From Akebia trifoliata (Eukaryota; Streptophyta; Magnoliopsida; Ranunculales; Lardizabalaceae): a DNA stretch of 64,000 nucleotides. Of the stretch, positions 1 through 13,210 are shown piece by piece. Under the pieces are notes generated by a model. It was not told the DNA's origin. It made no database searches and saw nothing but the letters and a program-made list of their open reading frames with translations. The DNA is taken from positions 24,535,163-24,599,162 of the forward strand of contig CM030713.1 in assembly GCA_017979445.1 (NCBI GenBank). Reading direction: 5' to 3'. Made by a program: the position numbers and the translations under genes. Positions within the stretch are counted from its first letter, which is position 1; the number at the start of each line of letters is the position of its first letter.

Positions 1-344
1 AGGTCTTAGTTGTTTTTTATTTTTTTAAGCCTCTGTAGGCTTGACTCCCAAGATTATTTGGTTGTTCTTACTTTTTCTTCTGTCAATAAAGATTTATACC
101 TGACCAACAAAAAGAAGAAGAAAACTAGTGATGATAATAAATCTTTTTAGTTATATAATGGTGGAACTTCTTCAAATATGTTCCTGTTTTCTGTCAGATT
201 TTATCGATAAGAAAGAATTTTGGCTAAGGTTTTGTGGATTCTTGAGGCCTTTGAATTCGTTCTTGTCTCATGTTTGGAATAGCATGCTTCCTGTGGTATT
301 CCAGGACGAAACTAACCAGTCTCTTGAACTGCTCTATATCACAG

Positions 345-3300
345 ATTTAGAAGAAACTGCATTTCCACTGGACCAGTATGCTTCTTTACGTGAATTTTTC
401 ATTCGGACACTTGAAGAAGGTTCCAGGCCTATCGATCCCAGTCCGCATTGTCTGGTAACTGGTAACCAGCTGTTGCTTCTAAATTTTCATCTTTTTTGTG
501 TTGAAAATCTATAATGTCGCTGAATGGTACATAATACACATACATTATGATTAATCATTGAAATAGGTCAGTCCTGTGGATGGTACAATTTTGAGATTTG
601 GGGAACTGAAAGAATCAGGGGCTATGATTGAACAAGTCAAAGGTTTCTCCTATTCGGCTGCTTCTCTTCTTGGTGCAAGTTCTTTCCTTACGGTAGTCCA
701 GGATGATGCATGTGGAGAATATGATAAACAAGAGAAAACTGCAAAAGACGCAAGTAAGAATTCATGGTGGCGAATTTCATTGGCTTCACCTAAAGTGCGG
801 GACCCAATCCCAGTGCGGTATGTTAGTGTTTTTTATATCTACCTCCGAATTTGATGTTGTACTTGCTTTTTTTTTTTGGCCCTAGTAAAAAAATTGAGAC
901 CTTATCTTTGAAGTTTTGTATTTAGAATCAGATGGGATCTTCTGATTTGAGAGGATCCGCAGCTCTCAATGTTTTTGTTGTTCTTTATTTTGTGATTTTT
1001 TTTAATACCATTGTTCTTGCAGGTCTCCTGACCTCCTGTATGTAACTATTTCTCCTATTGGTTGATGAATTTTGAAAAAAAAAAATGTGACTTTCAAGTG
1101 GAGTATCCTTTCAAAGCAAGAATTAGAAAGGAGAGCTTCCTCAAAGGAGAATAGTCAAAATTTTCACCGGATTATAGTTGTCAGAAGCATAGTAACAAAG
1201 AATGATGTTTTTTCCAAAGAAAAAAAAACTCGTTTAAAACACATCTTGTACCTCTGGTGATTAAAACAATAAAAAATGCATTTTTTTTTTAAAAAGGTGA
1301 CATTTTTTTCCCCCATTTTGAATGCGTTTTTTATGTTTTAAACAAGTTTTTTCCTAAAAAAAAAAAAAAACTAAACATTTTCTTTGTGGTCTTGTAGTTG
1401 TTGTGATTTTATTCATGTATGTTTTTGAATGTGGGATTTGATACATAATAGAATTTGGTGATTCATAATATAGAAATATGGGATTTGATGATCATACCTT
1501 GATGTTATGGTATTTCATTTTTTCAATAGTGTATTATTTGGAACAAAAGATATGTCGATGAGTAACTTTTTTTTGGCATCATAACAAGTATAATTATGTT
1601 TGAGAACATGTTATGTTGAAACATAGAATAAATTAAAATAAACCTCTTATGTATTATTAGATATATACATTTTTCATATATATATATATATTATATATAT
1701 ATATATTTTATGTTTTAGCGTTTCTCTCTCTTTTTCTACGTTTTTTCCGAAGTTTTCTCTTGCCGTATTAAACCCGTATTCCGACTTTGTGACTATGGTT
1801 AGAAGTTCCATGATGGTTAAAAAGATGGGGTTATGACTACAAATTTTCTGTCAGATTACATTTCCTTCATTAATTTGGAAGGGGAGACAGTTGAGGATGG
1901 CAGAAATCAAAGAATTTGTGGTAGATGAATAATTCAAGCCTTACTATGAGGAAGTCATCACTATTCTGTTTTGTATAGGCTTGATTTGGCCAGTGTTTTC
2001 AAATAGTATATGCAGCCATATGCGATTGCATGTGCCAGATCGCATATATGTGGTGGCATATGCAACTACTAAAAAAAATGATTAAAAAATTAGAAAAAAT
2101 AAAAATAAAAATCAGAAAAATTGAAAAACAACAAAATATATATTGATAAACTTAGAAATGATGTCCAAAAATACATAGATACCAAAAAACACAAGAATGC
2201 AGCATTAATCCCAATATAAAATAGGGAGATGACCGCAAAGACCTATTTTTTGAAAATATGTACCAAAAAGTCCCATCTAAAAACATATGGAGCTTTAGTA
2301 CTCACTTCATCAATTATTAGTCTGTGAAGGATTTTTGAAACAAAAATGTCTTAATTACCCTTTCAAAAGCTTTTGATGTTTGAAGAAATGTGTTTATTTG
2401 AGAATATTTGAGGTACTCATATGTTTTAAAATTAATGGCATGCTCCTTGACAAAGGTCATCTCTTATAGATTAATGAAAAGAGATCTAAATGACAAAAAA
2501 AAAAAAAAAAACCTTATTTTCTCTTCGTCAAAAATTAGTATCTTTAACTCACATAGATAATGACAATGACTACAACAATGGTGATGACGATGATGGAAAT
2601 GAGTATGGTCATCATCATCAAACTTATTTGGTCTATTTATATTAGATTTACTAACATATATAAATAATTTTAAATAATTAAAACATAATTTTAAACCTCG
2701 ACTTGAATGTCCACCGAATTAATTCAACTCAAAAAATCGCAAGTGAACTCAAATAAGTCCAATAAAATTATATTAAATTTATGAATAGTTCAAAAATAAC
2801 TTTTAATAAATAAAAATATTTATTTTTATATTTCACATAAATATTATTTATCAAAAAAATTGGACAAGGGGCATTTCATTTTTTTATTTATTTATAACAT
2901 AAGGGTGTCTCAAATATTTACCAAAACGTAGAGTGGTCATCTCTCAGGCAAACCACGATTCCCTTGAACTTTGTAAAGTTGTTAAAGGGTATTTCAGGTA
3001 TTTTTCTTAAAAAAATCTTTAAAAGATCCTTAGTAGACTAATATTTTACTTAGTGGGTCTTAAATGTACCTTATTTTTTTACTAGGGGACTATTCGGTAC
3101 ATATTCTCCATAGAGATTCCTTCGGAGTCATTGTCCCTATAAAATCTTTAATACAAGTCATACACATAGAAATTGGAAATATTCAAAGTACATAACAAAT
3201 GAACAACTAATTCTGTTGACGATAATTCGCCATATACTCCACACAATCATCCCTAATCCATTGTGGCACATCTCCGGCGTCATCACCTCCATTATCGTCG

Positions 3301-6300
3301 TTGTCGTCACTGCCATTCCTGCCATTATCTGAATCATCACCTTCTTCATCCTATTCTTCATCTTTGTCAATTTCATCTTCATTTGATCTCACCAAAACTT
3401 CATCCACATCCAAAGACTCTTGGCCTTCATTTTTCCCTTGTGTTTCATCTTCTTCATCAAGTAGTTGTTGACTTGATCAGTCACCTCTTCTTCTTTGGTT
3501 TGAGCTCTCCCCAAGTGCCGGTGCAAAAGCAGCACTCTTACGCCTAAGTGAGATCTTCTCCTTCAAGCACTAGCTCATCTATTACATCGGAAATCCATGT
3601 ATGATCTCCATTAAGTTCAGCAAGGGAGATGGGGTCTTAGAACTTCGGTTGCTCTTTCCTCTGTAAAAATCTTTTGCGCAATCATTGATTGTATTGCATG
3701 AACACTAAGTCATTGAGCTTTTTCTGCTCAAGTTGATTCATCTTATTGGTGTGAATTTGTTATTTCAATTCAAATAAACACAAATCAATTAAAAAGTTGT
3801 TAAATTAAGAAAATAAAGTAAAACATTTAAAATTTAAAATTCAAAATATATATCAAAATAAAATCAAATTACCATCTCAAATGTATTTCAATTGCGCTCG
3901 CATCCGGATGCAGAACACGTTAGGCCAAGAATTCTTACGACCAATTTCTTCAAACTTGGATCCTTTGAAATTGGATCCACTCAATATTTTGCCCACCAAT
4001 CAGCCATAATATTTAATTTAAAAATATTTTTGTAATTTGAATTTAAAAACTTGGAATGAATTTAAATAAACCATATTAAATATTATTTTTTACTTGGAGT
4101 CTTTGTTCTGTGTCCGATGATGATCTCCCTCCTGAAGATTCTTTCACTGTTCTTGTACCGATCCAATTGTGACGATATCTTGTCTTATTCATCTTTCATT
4201 GGAACAATTTGTTCTAAAACATCAAGGAACCCAATCATGTGTGTCGAATCCGCTTCATCACGATCAACGGCTTGAAAGTCAAGGTTGGATTGAGAATGTA
4301 TGCAACTGAATACAAGGCAGGCGACATTTGATTCCTCCATTTCTTGTTTATAATGTCAATTATAGGCTTATAATTTCTTTGTCTAAATGTATGATTTTCT
4401 ATTATTTTTAATTTGACATTTTCCATATAATCAGAAATGTAACCCATTGGTGGTTTTTCATCACCATCCACCAATCTTAGGACATTAATTAGTTCTTGTA
4501 CCGATCCAATTGCGACGATATTTTGTCTTGTTTATCTTTCATTGGAACCATTTATTCTAAAACATCAAGGAATCCAATCATGTGTGTCGAATCCGCTTCA
4601 TCACGATCAACGGCTTGAAAGTCACAGTTGGATTGAGAATGTACGCAGCCGAATACAAGACAGGCGACATTTGGTTCCGCCATCTCTTGTTATAATGTCA
4701 ATTACAGGCTTATAACTTCTTTATCCAAATGCAAGATTTTTCATTATTTTTAATTTGACATTTTCCATATAATCATAAATGTAACCCATTGGTGGTTCTT
4801 CATCACCATCCACCAATCTTAGGACATTAATTAGTAGTCCGACATTTCTTAAGGCCTTGCAAACATTAGTCCAATTCTTTTGAGAAAGAATGATTTTGAC
4901 AATTAGTTTCCCTTCGGTCTTCTTTGATCAAGGCCCATTATTCCATTTGACTGACACTGCAAAGCTTCTAAGTTCACTTTTCTTTCCATACAAGTTTTGT
5001 AGTGTCAAAAAAGCTGTTGCAAATCGGGTAATAGTCGATCTAAGTAAGTTTCCACCAATGTGTTTTCTCATTCTTTGCAACAATAAAGCATGCTTATACA
5101 TAAAAATAATAATTTTTCTAGCTCTAGCAAGAATTTTAATTTGTAACTTACCAATACCTTATAAAATAAGATCAATACAATGTGTCACACAAAGTGACTA
5201 ATACAAACAATGTCTTGACCATTAGCAAGCAACCTGCAACCACATATGTAGTAGTTGCATTGTTTGTGACCACTTGGACAACATTTTCTTCTCCGATTTC
5301 ATCAATTTTACCCTCTAGTAATTTAAAAAGATATTTGGCTGTGTGGGAATAGACTGATGCAGCGAAAAATTTATGAAACATGGTTACAACTGGACAATTA
5401 ACTAAAAAGTTAATTAATGTTCGGCTGCATCTATCAGTCCATCCATCAGCCATTAAAGTACACCCATAGATCTTCCATTTTTCTCGATATTGATTGAGTA
5501 AACCTTGAGTGACCTCTACTTTTTTCTTTAGACGCAGCTCCCTAGTTTCATGATAAGATGGTGCCTTAAGTTCCGGTCCAAATTGTTATATGGCTTCAAC
5601 GACCTTAAAACCTTTCAATTTAATAGTATTAAAGGTAATACCTGCTTGGTAAAGTCATTTTACTATGTATTGGATAATAGTTTTTATATCCTTTACACTG
5701 CTCTCGATTGTGGTTTGTACGGGGTTTTTTCCTTTTTCTCTTTGGGTAACCACATCTTCGGGATGTGGCCTAGACCACCTATCTAGTGGACCACACGCTC
5801 TTTTAGAGACTCTTCTTAATGGTGCAATAGGTGGTCTAGAACGTCCGGTTGTGGGGGGAGTATCATCTACATAAATTTCATCATCATTCTCATCAATCTC
5901 ACCACTACCTTCACCCTCCATGTAATTTTCTTATATGGCGGCATCATCTCGTTCTTTCCTAGAGGTCTTGTCTAAATATTCCATTATTTCCCATTTGATT
6001 TCGGGACTAACTTTTGGGCATTCCCTAGCATTTGACCCTGGCATGTGAGCAAGGTGCTGCTTATTGCTTGTGATTTCTCTTTGGCTTATGTAGGCACACA
6101 ATTCACACACTATTTGGTTTTTTTCGGTGGTACTTCGGTAATGACCGTATTTTCAACCGGGCTCATTCGATTTGGGCTTAAGGGAGGAGTTGGTCGATGA
6201 AGAAGCCACATTTTTCAAATGTCAAACAAAAAAGTAAGTAAAATAATTTTATAAATACCTCAAGTCCAAGCTTATTGATTATTTATTCTGGAATGATTCT

Positions 6301-9300
6301 TGATATTTGATCTTGAATGATTCTTTAATCTTGAAGCTTGATCTTGAGTCTTGAAAAGCTTGATTCTTTATAGATTCTTGAGTCTTGAATTTGATCTTGA
6401 TTCTTGAAGCTTAGAGTCTTGCTCTTGAATCTTCTTGAATTTAGAAGAATAAAAAAAAATGTAGAGACTAGAGACTATAGAGTAGAGGTTCTAGAGAATA
6501 GAGAGGAGAAATGGAGAATGTAGAATTTTTTATCTTGATTCTTGAATATTGAATATGATTTTGATTCTAGACTTGTAGAATGCTTGTATTTTATTTGAAG
6601 AAGAATGGAGGAGGGATGTAAGAGTAGGCTATTTATAACCTAGTAGGAAGGCAATTTAAAAGAAAAATAAAAATTAAGTTGCTGTTCAACGGCTATTTTT
6701 TTAGCCGTTGGGACACATGCCATCGCATATTATGCCTTTGTATACTGTGCAGACCCCTCAATTTTCGCATATACCTCGATCGTATATGCGATTTAGCCTT
6801 TAGATTTCGCATATGCGCATATGTGGTCGCATTTGACAACAGTGGATTTGGCCATCATGTTGTTGGATGCCAAGGATGGCAGCCCATTGAAGTAAAAGAA
6901 AATGTGCAGATTATTCGGATTTTGAGCTGAATAAGCTCCAAGCCTCAATAGTACTCCTTGGTTGTTTTTTCCTTCTTTTTTTGAAAATTGTATAACCAGC
7001 CTTTAGTTTGAATTTATGGGAGTCAATAAGGTGTTTCAACAGGCCAATCTTGATTTCCAGCCTTTGATTATGAAGAAAACAGGAGTGGGGCAGTTGAAAG
7101 ACTACCAAAAAAGCATAGATATTTTAAATTACAACAGTTTTACAGAGTAAATGCCAACCAACCTTAGAAATGCTATGTTTTTATTTTTGCATAGAAGTCT
7201 TGAGTCTCGCCGAACTACTTCTCATCAACGATGACATTATTCTGAGAATTTAGAAAGCGAGAGAGATTACTTATTACACCTCTCTAATTATCCCAATTGA
7301 ACAGAGATATTGGGATAATTAGAGACCAATTGGTGCAACACGGTTTTTTTTTACTTTTTTTTTTGCCTGATAGGCATCAAAGAGTTGAATAAAACAAAGT
7401 ACGTTTGCCTACTTCTATTGACTCTACTAGTATATTACTGAACAGTGGTAACTCCATAATTAATTAGTCTTAAGTGTAGATATATCCCATTTTAGCAACA
7501 TTGATCCAGATTGAACTACATCCATTCCATAATTTATTGCATTTGGAGTGCATCAAAATCCAGAAGTTAATTCATGTTAATTGGAATGTTTTGTTGCAGT
7601 CCCATGAAAGGCATGTTTTACTGTGTGTTATATCTCAAGCCGGGTGACTATCATCGTGTACACTCTCCTGTTGATTGGCATATTTTACTACGCCGCCATT
7701 TTTCAGGTATCTTTACTTGTTTATTTGTTTGTTGGGAAACATCACATATGGTGAAAACATTGATGTACATAAATGCAATGAGGAACAATTCATTGTGTGT
7801 GTCATTCTATACATGCAAGAGTGGCAAATGAATCACTCTTGTAGATTAGCCACTTTCACAGTGACATAAAAATAGTTTTCTCTGCCATCACATTCTATCA
7901 TATATTTGGTGGATATCACTTTGTTAAAATTTGTATCATTGCAGGTCGACTTTTTCCTGTGAATGAGCGTGCTACACGAACTATCAGGAACCTCTATGTG
8001 GAGAATGAAAGGGTAATTCTTATTATAATTATAGATCATATAAGAGATTTTTCATTCATGTGAAAGATCTTTAGAATTGTTTTCATTAGGTATTGTTGCT
8101 GTTCTTATAATATTTTGAATGATAAGATATCCTACATAATGTGTTATAGTATCAAAACGTTCTGTTTCTTCATCAACTATCTGGATAAAAAAATTATTGA
8201 AAGGAACGAGAAGGTTTAAACATTTACAATGGGAGGAATGTGGTCCTAGAGAATTGGATTATTGCTCCTGTTGCCTCATTTATGATTCTTATCAGGTTTT
8301 TATATTAGCCTGAGTGAGAGGTTCTAGAGGTACATCAGTTGGTGGACCTCTTGTTTTTCGATGTGTAGTCTACAAGGGGATGGATGGACCATCTAACCCT
8401 TTGATACATTTAGTAAGTATTATTGGTAATCATTTTTTTTCTCCTAAAAATGTTGGTCAGTTTGGGTGTTAGGAGTCCCAGAGCCATGGATGTTCTTCAA
8501 GGTAAATTACTTCGGAGGTTCGGTGTTGGTTTTTCGTGGTTGGTTGGGAAGCCTATTGGTCTCTGGAGGTTGATTTTCTATTCTTTTATGGGTGCAGTGT
8601 TTGCAGAGGCATCTCCAATTCTTTCTTTGAGCATAGTATACATATTGACTATAAGATGGCAAAGTGTGGTTTTGGGAGGTTTTTGTGGTAGATGAGGTTC
8701 TTAAGAAAGCATATGCACTTCTGTTCTCCTTATTTGATCAGGACCAATTGTTGGATTGTTTTTATTGGATGGGAAGGGATTTGTTGAGTTTGTGCCTCAA
8801 GAATCTTAATGACTAGGAGATAAGAATTAGTCTCTTGCTTGCTTTTTGGCATTGATGGTGTGCACATTTCCACTAATCGGGCTGCAGTTTGGGTGAGACT
8901 ATCATAGATAAATTGCAAACAGATTGTCATAGATTTTTTGCTGCACGTGCTAGGCAAGCAGTGAACCCGTGAAATATCTCCACCTTCCCCGTGCTTTGGC
9001 TAGGGAAGTTAGGAATTCTTTTTTTTTTTTTTCTCTTTTTGAGATTTCTTGGATAATGTTAAGGATCAATTCAAGTACTTGTTGGAGTTGGTTTTCAGAC
9101 TAGCTTTTGGTTGATCTCGAATCTCATGGTTGTTTTCAATCGTTGGGGACTGATCACCGGTTGGATTGGTCAACCACTTAAAACTATGGGTGTCGCTTGT
9201 ATACTCCAGAAAGGCAAGTGGAAAGTTGAAAAAGATGTTTATTGGGGTTGAAAAGATTTGTAGAGCACACTTTAACTATTTGCATGGCTCTTGATATAGC

Positions 9301-12033
9301 TCCAAACAATACTCGTTATATATTTTTGTAGAGGAAAATGCTGAAGTAACATTGAAATTGTCATTGTTTCAAACATTGCTGACGTCAATGTGTTTTCTGA
9401 ACCATAGATGCTTTTCATCGAGATACGGAAGCATCTATTGTTCCCCGTGCTTTGGCTAGGGAAGTTAGGAATTCTTTTTTTTTTTTTTTTTTTCTTTTTT
9501 TGAGATTTCTTGGATAATGTTAAGGATCAATTCAAGTACTTTTGGAGTTGGTTTTCAGACTAGCTTTTGGTTGATCTCGAATCTCATGGTTGTTTTCAAT
9601 CGTTGGGGACTGATCACCGGTTGGATTGGTCAACCACTTAAAACTATGGGTGTCGCTTGTAGACTCCAGAAAGGCAAGTGGAAAGTTGAAAAAGATGTTT
9701 ATTGGGGTTGAAAAGATTTGTAGAGCACACTTTAACTATTTGCATGGCTCTTGATATAGCTCCAAACAATACTCGTTATATATTTTTGTAGAGGAAAATG
9801 CTGAAGTAACATTGAAATTTTCATTGTTTCAAACATTGCTGACGTCAATGTGTTTTCTGAACCATAGATGCTTTTCATCGAGATACGGAAGCATCTATTG
9901 TTCCCCGTGCTTTGGCTAGGGAAGTTAGGAATTCTTTTTTTTTTTTTTTTTTTTTTTTTTCTTTTTTTGAGATTTCTTGGATAATGTTAAGGATCAATTC
10001 AAGTACTTTTGGAGTTGGTTTTCAGACTAGCTTTTGGTTGATCTCGAATCTCATGGTTGTTTTCAATCGTTGGGGACTGATCACCGGTTGGATTGGTCAA
10101 CCACTTAAAACTATGGGTGTCGCTTGTAGACTCCAGAAAGGCAAGTGGAAAGTTGAAAAAGATGTTTATTGGGGTTGAAAAGATTTGTAGAGCACACTTT
10201 AACTATTTGCATGGCTCTTGATATAGCTCCAAACAATACTCGTTATATATTTTTGTAGAGGAAAATGCTGAAGTAACATTGAAATTGTCATCGTTTCAAA
10301 CATTGCTGACGTCAATGTGTTTTCTGAACCATAGATGCTTTCATCGAGATACGGAAGCATCTATTGTTCTGTGCACACCAATGTGTGAAACGATGTCAAT
10401 TTCAATGTTACTCCAGCACGACTCTTTGGTATATGATATATTTTTTTTCTTTTGTGGTTTGAAAGGTGTATTTCTTCTCATTTTCCTCCATTGAATAAGA
10501 ATGTTCAGTGGATGGTCCTTATTTAGATGATTTATTTCACTGTGATACATCTAGATGACCCTTCCTTTGGGTATCTTTTGTAGTTATACCAGTATTTAGA
10601 AATTTGGGAATTCCATAAAGTCATCTTGGTTGAATTGATTCTAATTTACAGATATCACTTTTTTCATTGAAAATCATGGGCTTCATAGATGCTATTTGTC
10701 TTTCATATCCCTAGGTTGTTCTCGAAGGTCAATGGGCAGAAGGATTTATGGCACTTGCGGCGATCGGTGCAACAAATATTGGATCCATTGAGGTTAATTG
10801 TTTGTCTTTTCAAATTTTAGTTCTTCCTTTATTATCGATGTTGCACTCTTACAGGATTTATGGATAATCAGTCTAAAGTGTTTATTTAGATGACTTTATG
10901 TGTACTTGAATCAAGTTTGTTTTGATATGAAAGCATAACTATTTTTATGTTCTATGGAAATCTTAAAGGAATTCTTTTTAAGATTATAGACCATGTAAAA
11001 GTTGTTTCATTGTCTGCACACTTCCATGTGTAGCCCAAAGAAGTCACATTTATTTGAGAAAATTCCATGCATGATTGCTGAAATATTTATTATTTTGTTG
11101 GACAAAAGCCCTTCCTCTCCAATCTTCTATCTTGGAGGCACACGTCTTCGTTACTTGGTTGGATTTGATGGTCCTCTAGTTGTTGATTTTGATCCAAACT
11201 TGCACTTTGGCAGCTTTTCATTGAACCAGAGCTTCGGACAAACAAGCCAAAGAAGTTACTGCACTCAGAACGTCCTGACGAGCGTGTCTATGAACCTGAA
11301 GGTGTCGGTGTGATGCTCAAGAAGGGTGAAGAGGTAAGGAAAGCTTTTAAAACATGTTTTGTCAGAACCCAACTGAACTTAACTTCTCTGACATTTCGGA
11401 AAACAAATTTGTGGTGAAAAAAAAAAAGGAAAAAACATTTCCTTTTACTTTCTCTTTTGAGCATCTATTTTTATATTTGTGAAAACCAAAATTCCCCTTT
11501 ATCTTCTGTTCATTTTTTAAAGGGTTCAGGTTGTAGGCATCATCAATACGAGATTTACCACATTGCTTTGTATGAAATACAACACTTCTATCATATATAT
11601 ATATATATATAGTTGCATTGATACATTATGAATGTTTTTTCAATAAAAGAGTGCTTTTGGTTCTTTCCTCATTAATCAACCAATACAATTTTATTCAACC
11701 ATGGGACGGTAATTGCTCGAATCTCTCTCAGATTCAGGTTTGGGTCTTTAATTAAATTGTATATGCTTCCATTCTCATTGTTTCTCTGTACTGCTTCTTA
11801 TTGTTAAAGTTGTGAATTCTTACATTTGGTTTAGCAGAAGTTTATTAATAAGCATGGATTATCTATCTCAGGTAGCAGCATTCAACATGGGATCAACTGT
11901 CGTGCTTGTTTTCCAAGCACCTGTATCAAAATCACTCAGAAAAGATGGCTCCTCGTCTGATTTCAAGTTTTGCATTCAGCGTGGGGATAGAATCCACATG
12001 GGAGAAGCATTGGGTAGGTGGGGTGATACATGA
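345..12033 (+). CDS. PSD1: Phosphatidylserine decarboxylase, mitochondrial type (3' seven exons; 5' end outside window)
   Basis: This enzyme decarboxylates phosphatidylserine to phosphatidylethanolamine; the plant PSD1 type acts at the inner mitochondrial membrane. Exons read in phase with GT-AG borders: 345-454, 567-817, 7600-7706, 7945-8012, 10715-10792, 11214-11333 and 11872-12033 (stop TGA). Family landmarks follow in order: [90 protein letters not shown] and [11 protein letters not shown]. The GST of the last motif is the self-cleavage site, where serine becomes the pyruvoyl cofactor. The C-terminus ALGRWGDT is typical. The first exon begins inside a codon at 345 after a CACAG acceptor, so at least one upstream exon, with start codon and transit peptide, is missing. 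No coding disruption was seen. Two introns are enlarged by a hAT element and by a triplication. The family identity is firm; the symbol is by resemblance. Confidence 0.93.
455..566 (+). other. Short PSD intron
   Basis: This 112-bp intron has donor GTAACT at 455 and acceptor ATAG ending at 566. It lies between codons CTG and GTC of the PSD reading frame. Confidence 0.85.
818..1982 (+). other. PSD intron, part upstream of the hAT insertion
   Basis: Donor GTATGT at 818. The stretch is AT-rich, with poly-A and poly-T runs and a (TA)n tract at about 1678-1706. I see no gene in it. Confidence 0.7.
1983..1990 (+). repeat. Left 8-bp target-site duplication of the hAT element
   Basis: GATTTGGC here is repeated exactly at 6845-6852, directly outside the element ends. 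Eight-base duplications are diagnostic of the hAT superfamily. Confidence 0.93.
3160..6230 (-). pseudogene. hAT transposase (BED zinc finger, DUF659), broken
   Basis: Read on the minus strand, the N-terminal region at about 6130-5930 resembles a BED zinc finger: a Cys-x2-Cys-like IVCELC, then [11 protein letters not shown] and a Cys in NARECP. At 5453-5172 is the DUF659 hallmark [19 protein letters not shown], followed by [12 protein letters not shown] later part, [24 protein letters not shown] with [11 protein letters not shown] (about 4480-4260), occurs twice because of an internal tandem duplication. The C-terminal tail (about 3470-3200) is rich in Asp and Glu. Stops and frameshifts separate these blocks, so no full-length protein is possible. 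It would have cut and pasted the element and related short copies. Confidence 0.88.
4152..4834 (+). repeat. 341-bp tandem duplication inside the hAT transposase
   Basis: 4152-4492 and 4493-4834 are near-identical, both beginning TTCTTGTACCGATCCAATTG and ending GGACATTAATTAG. The second copy has small indels. The duplication lies in transposase coding sequence and would itself disrupt the protein. Confidence 0.9.
6853..7599 (+). other. PSD intron, part downstream of the hAT insertion
   Basis: AT-rich, ending in acceptor TTGTTGCAG at 7599. It includes a short palindromic stretch near 7280-7330, where AATTATCCCAAT recurs inverted. I see no gene. Confidence 0.6.
8985..10373 (+). repeat. Three-copy tandem repeat (456-460 bp unit) in a PSD intron
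   Basis: Copies start at 8985, 9441 and 9901, each with TTCCCCGTGCTTTGGCTAGG. They differ by few substitutions and by poly-T length (about 13 to 28 T). Each ends in the left half of a MITE, but only the last copy is followed by the right half (10266-10418). The apparent small ORFs inside the copies are repeats of one another and match no family I know. Confidence 0.93.
10266..10418 (+). mobile_element. Foldback MITE, about 153 bp
   Basis: The end TGCTGAAGTAACATTGAAAT is mirrored by TGCTGGAGTAACATTGAAAT on the other strand, about 30 bp of terminal inverted repeat. The centre is a second hairpin whose loop holds TCGAGATACG (10344-10353). Left halves recur at about 9344-9440 and 9800-9900 within the tandem triplication. 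No target duplication is clear. Confidence 0.82.
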
Positions 12034-13210
12034 CATTAGTGCACTTTGTGGATCGTGGATGCAAATGATTTGTACTGTAATTTCGATTTTTTTTTCTACA
12101 CTAGTTTAAAAAAAGGTGCCATTTGATGGCCTTAAAACTCATAATCTGATGCATTAATATAATTGAAAAGTGGCTGGGAATTGGCTTTCTTGGATAACAT
12201 TGTTTATGTCAACTCAAGAACACTTCACCATAATGTCACTGAAAGATTCATTCCCCATCAGTGATTTCTGCTGAGGTTCAGAGGGAAGAATTTTGAAAAT
12301 ATTCTGGTTATGATTTAAGCATGTTTTGGCCTGTAAACCAGTTATCTGAAAAATGTATCCTTATAGTTTACAACTTATCAAAAAAAGAGTTACAAAATTT
12401 TGTACAGAATTAATTTTCGATTGTTTCGGGTGTCAACTATATCGATAATGGCATTTATATCATAAAAATGATCTAGCAAATTCTTTTATCTATCACTAAT
12501 TTAAAAACTAAGAAAAGGATCATTATTCATACAAAAAATAATAATTTTGGCTAAACATCCTGAAGAAGTATTTGTTTCGTAAAACTTTAGACCAAAAATC
12601 TTTCTGGCGTCTTGTTCGTGGATAGGGTATTGAGATGGTTTGCCTTGGTCGGTGGTCTGTGGCCATGACCCACCACGAAATCGTAAAATTGATAATATTA
12701 TGCAAGGCTTCACTGCATGACATTTACTGCCAATTGCTAAAACAACATTACTGCATACCAAATGGGATCATAGATTTGTAATCTTATCACTCAATTGTAT
12801 AAATTTTGGATTAAGGAGACTAGGGGGTGACTAGTCTAATGTCCATTTTGAACAGGAGATAGCTTTGTGAACGAATAAACGCCACTGCATCAGCTTCTCT
12901 TAGTTATTAGGATTACACCAATCCAGAATCAATGCAAAGCTATCAAGGAGCTAACTAAAGGGAGACTGATGGTTATTAAAGAAAATTTGACAATATCTTT
13001 GCAAAAAAAAAAAAAAAAGGCAAGTCTAGTCTACATGTGTATATAATACTATAAAATAAGTACTCAATAGATGAGTTTTTTTTTTGTTTGGGTGTTATAT
13101 TCCTCAAAATTCCACAATTAAATCAATTTCTAAATGTAAATATAATTCAAAATTTCAATAACCCAGATGGAACAGCAGCCCATGAAGAATAGATCAAGAT
13201 CTCTTCAGCA
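12034..13210. other. Tail-to-tail intergenic region between PSD and TyrRS
   Basis: Both neighbours end here, so it must contain two 3' UTRs. AATAAA-like hexamers are present, for example near 12876, but none is decisive. The rest is AT-rich with poly-A runs. I see no coding or RNA gene. Confidence 0.6.

Larger units (their letters stand above)
1991..6844 (-). mobile_element. hAT-superfamily DNA transposon (4.85 kb) inside a PSD intron
   Basis: The left end CAGTGTTTTCAAAT and the inverted right end CACTGTTGTCAAAT form imperfect terminal inverted repeats, flanked by perfect 8-bp duplications (GATTTGGC). Both subterminal regions are crowded with CATATGCG-type motifs, about 2008-2066 and 6720-6832, likely transposase-binding repeats. 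The inside carries a decayed minus-strand transposase, a 341-bp tandem duplication (4152-4834) and, upstream of the transposase, a TTGATCTTGAATC-type degenerate repeat (about 6265-6440). The perfect target duplication implies a fairly recent insertion, yet the coding region is broken, so the copy was probably already decayed or mobilised by another element. Confidence 0.92.

Noticed and set aside
3263..3547. His/Leu-rich plus-strand ORF
   Set aside because: It is the antisense shadow of the acidic C-terminal tail of the hAT transposase.
9517..10178. Repeated 64- and 88-codon ORFs starting [13 protein letters not shown]
   Set aside because: They are copies of the intronic tandem repeat, lie within a PSD intron and match no family.
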